From positions 1 through 13,335 of the forward strand of contig JANBPT010001152.1 in the NCBI GenBank assembly GCA_027575765.1: 13,335 nt of DNA. The letters are read 5' to 3'. Every line of letters begins with the position of its first letter. Positions within the stretch are counted from its first letter, which is position 1. Origin of the DNA: Tieghemiomyces parasiticus. Lineage: Eukaryota > Kickxellomycota > Dimargaritomycetes > Dimargaritales > Dimargaritaceae. The position numbers and the translations under genes were made by a program. Below, piece by piece: positions 8,539 to 13,335 of this stretch. The notes beneath the pieces are model-generated. The model worked only from the letters and a program-made list of their open reading frames with translations. It made no database searches and had not been told where the DNA came from.

Positions 8539-9522
8539 TTAGTGACCGCGGAGCTTGGAAGCCAGCATCTCCTCCATCTTGATCCCGTCGGCGGCGAACT
8601 TGCGGATACCCTCGCTGAGCTTCTCGGTGGCCATGGGGTCCTCGTTCAGGGCCCAACGGAACTGGGTCTCATTGAACGAGACCTTCGGCTGCTGCTCGGT
8701 GGCGGCTGACGTGGCGAGCTGGGGGCTCAGGACGCGCTCGAGGCTGACCTTCTTCGTCTGGAGTTCGCTCAGCAGCGCCGGGCTAATGGTCAGGTAATCA
8801 CACCCGGCGAGCTGCTCAATCTCGCCAATGTTCCGGAAGCTAGCGCCCATGACGATGGTCGGGTACCCGTGCTGCTTGTAGTAGTTGTAGATGCGCTGCA
8901 CCGACTGGACGCCAGGGTCCTCGCTGGCCTGGGCGTAATCCTTCCCGGTGGTCTTCTTGTACCAGTCCAGGATGCGGCCCACGAACGGCGAGATGAGCGT
9001 CACCCCGGCCTCGGCGGCGGCCACGGCCTGGGCGAACCCGAACAGCAGCGTCAGGTTACAGTTGATACCATGCTGAGTCTCCAGCTCGTGCGCCGCCTGG
9101 ATTCCCTCCCACGTCGACGCGATCTTGATGAGCACGCGCTTACGGTCAACGCCGATTTCTTCGTACAGCGCAATCAGCTGCTGGGCCTTGGCCACGGTGG
9201 CGGCCTTGTCAAACGAGAGACGAGCGTCCACCTCGGTCGACACGCGCCCCGGGATGATCTTAAGGATCTCGTGCCCAAAGTTGACCAGCAGCTTGTCAAA
9301 CGCCAGGCTCTGCTGTGCCGCCACGTCCGACCCGGCCTGCTTCCGGGCGTACTGTACGGCGTCGTCAATCAGCTTGGCGTACTGCGGCTTCTGCGTCGCC
9401 GCGAGAATGAGCGAAGGGTTGGTGGTCGCATCCGTCGGCTTGAACTGGGCGATAGTCTCGAAATCGCCCGTGTCGGCCACAACGGTCGTGAACTCCTTGA
9501 GCTGGTCGAGAACGGAAGACAT
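8539..9522 (-). CDS. TAL1: Transaldolase
   Basis: Intronless gene of 327 residues, start context CACCATG, stop TAA. It transfers the dihydroxyacetone unit of sedoheptulose 7-phosphate to glyceraldehyde 3-phosphate, giving erythrose 4-phosphate and fructose 6-phosphate in the cytosolic non-oxidative pentose phosphate pathway. The protein aligns end to end with E. coli TalB-type enzymes: TTVVADTGD (12-20, Asp17), TDATTNPS (30-37, Asn35), STEVDAR (95-101, Glu97), [10 protein letters not shown] (131-140, Schiff-base Lys133), INCNLTLLF (153-161, Asn156 and Thr158), [12 protein letters not shown] (177-188, Ser178 and Arg183) and GASFRN (226-231, Arg230). All catalytic and phosphate-binding residues I can place are present, and the length is normal for the family. 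The residue shift against TalB is one or two positions. Codon use is GC-rich at third positions, consistent with high expression, and nothing suggests truncation or recent transfer. Confidence 0.98.
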   Translation of the reverse strand: MSSVLDQLKEFTTVVADTGDFETIAQFKPTDATTNPSLILAATQKPQYAKLIDDAVQYARKQAGSDVAAQQSLAFDKLLVNFGHEILKIIPGRVSTEVDARLSFDKAATVAKAQQLIALYEEIGVDRKRVLIKIASTWEGIQAAHELETQHGINCNLTLLFGFAQAVAAAEAGVTLISPFVGRILDWYKKTTGKDYAQASEDPGVQSVQRIYNYYKQHGYPTIVMGASFRNIGEIEQLAGCDYLTISPALLSELQTKKVSLERVLSPQLATSAATEQQPKVSFNETQFRWALNEDPMATEKLSEGIRKFAADGIKMEEMLASKLRGH

Positions 9523-9860
9523 GGTGATAGTGGCTAGAAGCGCTAGGAAAGTATGTGGTGAAGTCGAGAAGTGACTGCGAAATCAAGTGCAAAGGGGAGG
9601 TGGTACAGGAAGGATAAGAAGGCCTGAGAGGGGTGTAGAGAGTAGGGGCGAGACTCGGGGAACGGATGCGAGAGGAGGGGTGCTGGACGTGGGCTTTACT
9701 ATTCTGTACCGGCGCGCTCCTGCGGGTCTTAAGTATCGGCGTGAAGAAAGGAAGCTCGGACGGGCAGCACTGCGCCCCTTCCCACCACGGACCCACCGCC
9801 TTGGAGTGAAACCACCGACGCCATCACCACGTAAGATTGAAAGGGACGCTAGCCAATAAG
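9523..9860 (-). promoter_or_regulatory. Putative transaldolase promoter and 5' leader
   Basis: Read on the minus strand, the first 170 bases upstream of the ATG are strongly pyrimidine-rich, typical of fungal leaders. No clear TATA box is present; GATACTTAAG near 9730 is a weak candidate. A CCAAT pentamer on the opposite strand (9853-9857) lies about 330 bases upstream and works in either orientation for CCAAT-binding complexes. TTTCGCAG about 60 bases before the ATG resembles a 3' splice site, but no good donor is evident. Confidence 0.35.
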
Positions 9861-9972
9861 AGGCTCGGCAGTGATTAGTCAACATTCCTCGGTTCGTGAG
9901 GGGGAATCATTCCATTCCTCCTTCTACAGGACCGTCCACCTCTCCCCCCCCACACGCACTTTCCCAATCAGC

Positions 9973-9988
9973 CAGTCAGTCAGTCAGT
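9973..9988. repeat. (CAGT)4 microsatellite
   Basis: Four perfect CAGT units in gene-free DNA upstream of the transaldolase promoter. Confidence 0.85.
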
Positions 9989-11800
9989 CCTGACGAACTC
10001 CCCCTAGACACTTGTGGGACGGATATGAGGATGGGTGTCGCTTATGTGGCGAGCGTCGAAAGGGGTAGATCTGTGAGAACGAGAGGACTAGCGCACCTTC
10101 TCGGATAGGCTGACGATGCAAGTACAAGTGGCCACTGCCACCAGGTGCCATCAAGACGCGGTTGGTCTGGTGGGGCGTATAGTAGCTTGCCAGAGAGGGG
10201 GGAGCGCAGCCCGCTAATGGTGAGCAGCCGTCACCTCGCCAACCCCCCACATCCTCCTCCCATGCCCACCGGTCCGAACGGGATCCCCCCCCCTTCACAC
10301 GTCCACGTCATGGCCCGCTGACTAAAAAGGCTGGTGGGTGAGATTCGTGACTGGGCTTCCCCCCACCTAGGCACACCCTGACTAGGCAGCCAAGCATAAC
10401 CCACGCTCCCTCCTTCCACGTTCCTGTTCACGCCACTGGCAGTGGGGAGGGGGGCTGCTTAGTATGGGCAGGCGTAATGCCAAGAAGGCTTCAGGTAGCA
10501 ACGCCGAACCTAGTCGCCGTCACCCGTCGGCGGCTTACAAACACAACCTCGGGGATTAGATGCAACCGCCTTCCCTCCCAAGACAGTTGAAACCCTACCC
10601 AGATCCTGCGGAGAGTAGCCGGTCGGTTCGTTGACTAGATGTCGCGTCTGAATATTTAGTGTACTCCTCCCCCCCCCGCTCGCAGTCACGGGTTAATAGA
10701 CTTTAAATTACCCTTACCTGTTCTCCAAACTCGATAGTAGGCCATACATGCTGATCGCACCGGGGAGCCGTCAATCCTAAAGGCCCCGTCATGCCACCCG
10801 ACGCTACGCTGCGAGTCAAGCCCAATCTTCTGCGGAAGAAAGCTGGATCATTGCTCACGATAAATTGGTATATATACAATCTATGCCAGGAGGGGACAGC
10901 TACCGAGCCGCTCAGAAGTACAAATAAGCCGACATCTCATGGTGGAATCTTTGGCTTCACTCCACAGCACCAAGGGACAGGCAGGCGACCCTTACCCGTT
11001 CTTAGCGCAAGGCTACGTCGATACATGTCGATGGCCTGATAATTCACAGGACTGTCCCCCCCCTTTTCTCCTCACCAACACCACAATCCGATCTATCTAC
11101 CCACGTTGCCCTACACGCCACGGCATGCATACCCAATGGCATGCTAGTGCACCCATAAACTCCCCCGTGATCTGTAAGCATCCAATGCGGAAATATCCTC
11201 GATATTGGGTAATGCCATCAGTTAGGCTTGGAAGGAACAACGCTTCCCAGCCGAGCCCTCCCCAAGGTTGGGTTGGCAAGCGCAAAAACTAGAACTAAGT
11301 TGATCCGAGGCCATCATGGCGGCTGTGACCCACATTCCCCGTTGTAGCCTATGACCGCTAATGGTGCACCGTGTGTCTTGTGCGGCATGTCAGGGCGGGG
11401 ATTCCAGGCGATTCTACTAGATTGTGATTTATCATGTATATCTATGGATGAACATTTATCAGCACCATTCACCACCCTTCCCTTCCCTACACTTTGAAAG
11501 TTCCCAGCCTAAAGCACTTCTAGAATAGCGATTCCGATGAATTATCCTTTACCTGTCACTGTCAGCGATCCGTGCTTGTCATTTAATACCTTTATACTAC
11601 CCATTGGAACCCCGCCTCCGCAGCACCCACGATTGTCCTCCGATTCCATCCATTAGACACTATATACATTTATATTAGGCTGGGGAACATGGGCCAGACT
11701 CCTCCCCGAAGGGTCAGCTGATGCTGTACTCGAGCGACTGAAGGGAACCCAGCCACCTCTGACCCCTCTTCGCACACTCACCACACCCTCGAATGAGTTG

Positions 11801-11822
11801 ATTATTATTATTGTTATTATTA
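11801..11822. repeat. (ATT)n microsatellite
   Basis: Seven ATT units with one GTT interruption, in the gene-free right flank. Confidence 0.85.
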
Positions 11823-12834
11823 GTTTCTAGGCGTACTACTTACAGGGAGGAGTATACATGGCAGGATAGATGCGCCCATGCATGTGCCGCATTGTTGGCT
11901 TGCAGTTGGCCCATAAAAGGTTTTATCGACCCGTCGGCTCGGCCGGGTACCAACCCAAACTGGTCGAAATCTGGCGGACGAAAAAAAAAAGATGGGGAGG
12001 GCAATGGTGGTGGTGGTGTAGGTGGATGACGGGGAGGGTGGTAGAAGAAGGAGGGGGGGTGATGGAGGCGAAAGAAAGATAGGGAGGGACGTAAAGCATG
12101 CACCCTGCAAAGCAGATACTGCATGAAAGCAGTGGGAGGTTGGAAGAGGGCAGCTATGCTGGTGGCCATTCTTACCTTCACTTCAGCCTAGGTGCGTCTA
12201 TTTCATTACCTAATCTATTATATTTAGGAATACGCCACCCACCTAATCTCCTTGTACATTTATCAAGTCAAGCTGTCCTTCCACGATGGATCATCAAGAT
12301 ACGGAAGAAGGTGGGCCCAAACGATATGGGGAAGGGTACTAGAGGACGAGACCCCGGCGTTCTGATCCATGCCTGAGCAGGGTGGTGGTGGTGGCGGGGG
12401 ATCTCGCGTGCCGAGATGTTTTCAACCCCCCTCCCCACTCCTATCTCCCCAATACTAATCTTGAACCCGCCGGCGCCGCCAGAGGATCCGTCACGGGTAT
12501 ACACCTTTTTATTCAAACCTCTCCCCTCCCCCGGACACCACCACCCCGCTTGAATACACACGAGTCTACTCTGTAACTAGCCAACGTGTGCCCTTGACAA
12601 CCCACTTGTTATTCTCAATCAGGTACTCCGCTCTAAGGACGTTCTATCTTGCCCTCCACACCTCTCCTTTCAGGGGCCATTCCCGCATAATAGCTTTTGG
12701 TTAAATAGCCAATAGTAATACATCACGTAATTTAGAGAGGAGGAATTAGGACTAAACGTACCTAACTGGCCCTTTATTTTTAGAATCGGCCTTTGTAATT
12801 GTTGCCTGTCTGCGCGGCACTACATTGTTTTCAA

Positions 12835-12858
12835 CCTCCTCCCCCTCCTCCTCCTCCT
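12835..12858. repeat. (CCT)n microsatellite
   Basis: Interrupted CCT/CTC repeat with C-runs, the third tract of this kind in the window. Confidence 0.85.
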
Positions 12859-12990
12859 TTCCTCTCAACCCAAGGACAACATCGAGCCGAGCCTTAGTTA
12901 AAACCCTACTTTCACGCCAGGAAACAGACCTACAATTAGCCTAACCATTGGGGATAGATTAGAATCCGCCCTATGTATACTCGTTTTATT

Positions 12991-13029
12991 GGGATGAGGG
13001 GAGCTGAAGGTGGTGGGGGGAGGCGGGGT
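12991..13029. repeat. G-rich segment
   Basis: G-runs of 3, 4, 6 and 4 bases on the plus strand. They approach a four-run G-quadruplex arrangement, but one spacer is about 13 bases, so folding is uncertain. Confidence 0.6.
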
Positions 13030-13158
13030 GAAGTCCATGGCTGCGATTTCAACTACACAAAGTAGCCACCCGAAATATCATGCCATATCTTTTATTATTT
13101 TTAGGTAGATGCCCTTTATCCGTCTGAGCAATACAATCAATCAACACGCCCGCCACTA

Positions 13159-13188
13159 GGGGGGAGAGGAAGGAGGAAGGGGGGGGGG
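13159..13188. repeat. Polypurine G/A tract
   Basis: A 30-base pure purine run with a 6-base and a 10-base G homopolymer separated by GA-rich sequence. It could form triplex or G-quadruplex structure; the homopolymer length may also be unreliable in sequencing. Confidence 0.7.
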
Positions 13189-13313
13189 CTAAGCCACGCG
13201 GCCCTGCATTAAAGATAACGGTACGCAGAAACCTACAAGTCCTGACTGCTCGAAACGAGGTTAAATGACACGATCGTCGCCTGCACTGACGTATTACATC
13301 CGGTACATCGGTT

Positions 13314-13335
13314 TATATATATATATATATATATA
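13314..13335. repeat. (TA)11 microsatellite at the window edge
   Basis: Eleven TA units run into the right end of the window, so the true length is unknown. Confidence 0.95.

Larger units (their letters stand above)
9861..13335. other. Right flank without a supported gene
   Basis: About 3.5 kb with no gene I can support. Open frames reach at most about 117 codons, overlap on both strands and match no family I recognise. A 31-codon ATG frame at 10464-10559 (basic, starting MGRRNAKKASGSN) has a protein-like look but no partner exon or motif. The stretch carries simple repeats and homopolymer runs, several G-rich segments near 12.0 and 13.0-13.2 kb, and a (TA)n tract at the window edge. Confidence 0.5.

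Noticed and set aside
8869..9537. 222-codon plus-strand frame opposite transaldolase
   Set aside because: It lies antisense within the transaldolase coding region. Strong third-position GC bias suppresses stops on the opposite strand, and the translation is Leu/Arg-rich with no domain.
1..13335. CRISPR array, transposon, viral insertion, or a novel defence or biosynthetic cluster
   Set aside because: No regularly spaced repeats, no transposase, reverse transcriptase or capsid-like frame, no long terminal or inverted repeats, and the three genes are unrelated housekeeping functions.

Overview
The window looks like nuclear DNA of a filamentous or early-diverging fungus. Three protein-coding genes are supported. 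A five-exon gene on the plus strand (3179-4920) encodes an Lcl3-type, membrane-anchored endonuclease of the staphylococcal-nuclease fold, a family best known from fungi. An intronless minus-strand gene (5733-6995) encodes an STK16/Env7-type serine/threonine kinase. An intronless minus-strand gene (8539-9522) encodes transaldolase. Fungal-style introns (GTAAGT or GTACGT donors, CTAA-type branch points, CAG or TAG acceptors), pyrimidine-rich 5' flanks, simple repeats and an A-C-C-ATG start context shared by all three genes fit this reading. The species cannot be fixed from the sequence; a zygomycete-grade fungus is only a guess.

Layout: 1 to about 2900 has no gene I can support. LCL3 runs rightward and converges on the kinase gene across an 812-bp spacer (4921-5732) that holds TCC repeats and three plus-strand AATAAA hexamers next to the kinase stop codon. 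Upstream of the kinase start, 6996-8250 holds a promoter-like stretch with a TATA-like site and then unassigned DNA with a GT microsatellite. The transaldolase gene follows on the same strand as the kinase. Its 3' flank carries a (GC)6 tract and two AATAAA signals. From about 9860 to 13335 there is again no supported gene, only simple repeats, G-rich runs and a (TA)n tract at the right edge.

The genes are ordinary eukaryotic housekeeping functions with no obvious shared pathway: a membrane-bound (mitochondrial in yeast) nuclease-family protein, a membrane-trafficking kinase, and a pentose-phosphate enzyme. I see no CRISPR array, transposon, secondary-metabolite cluster, virus or tRNA, and no convincing sign of a new multi-gene system. 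The points most worth a second look are the possible alternative LCL3 N-terminus, the two low-complexity insertions in the kinase together with its lack of the usual N-terminal lipidation residues, and the (GC)6 tract just after the transaldolase stop codon.
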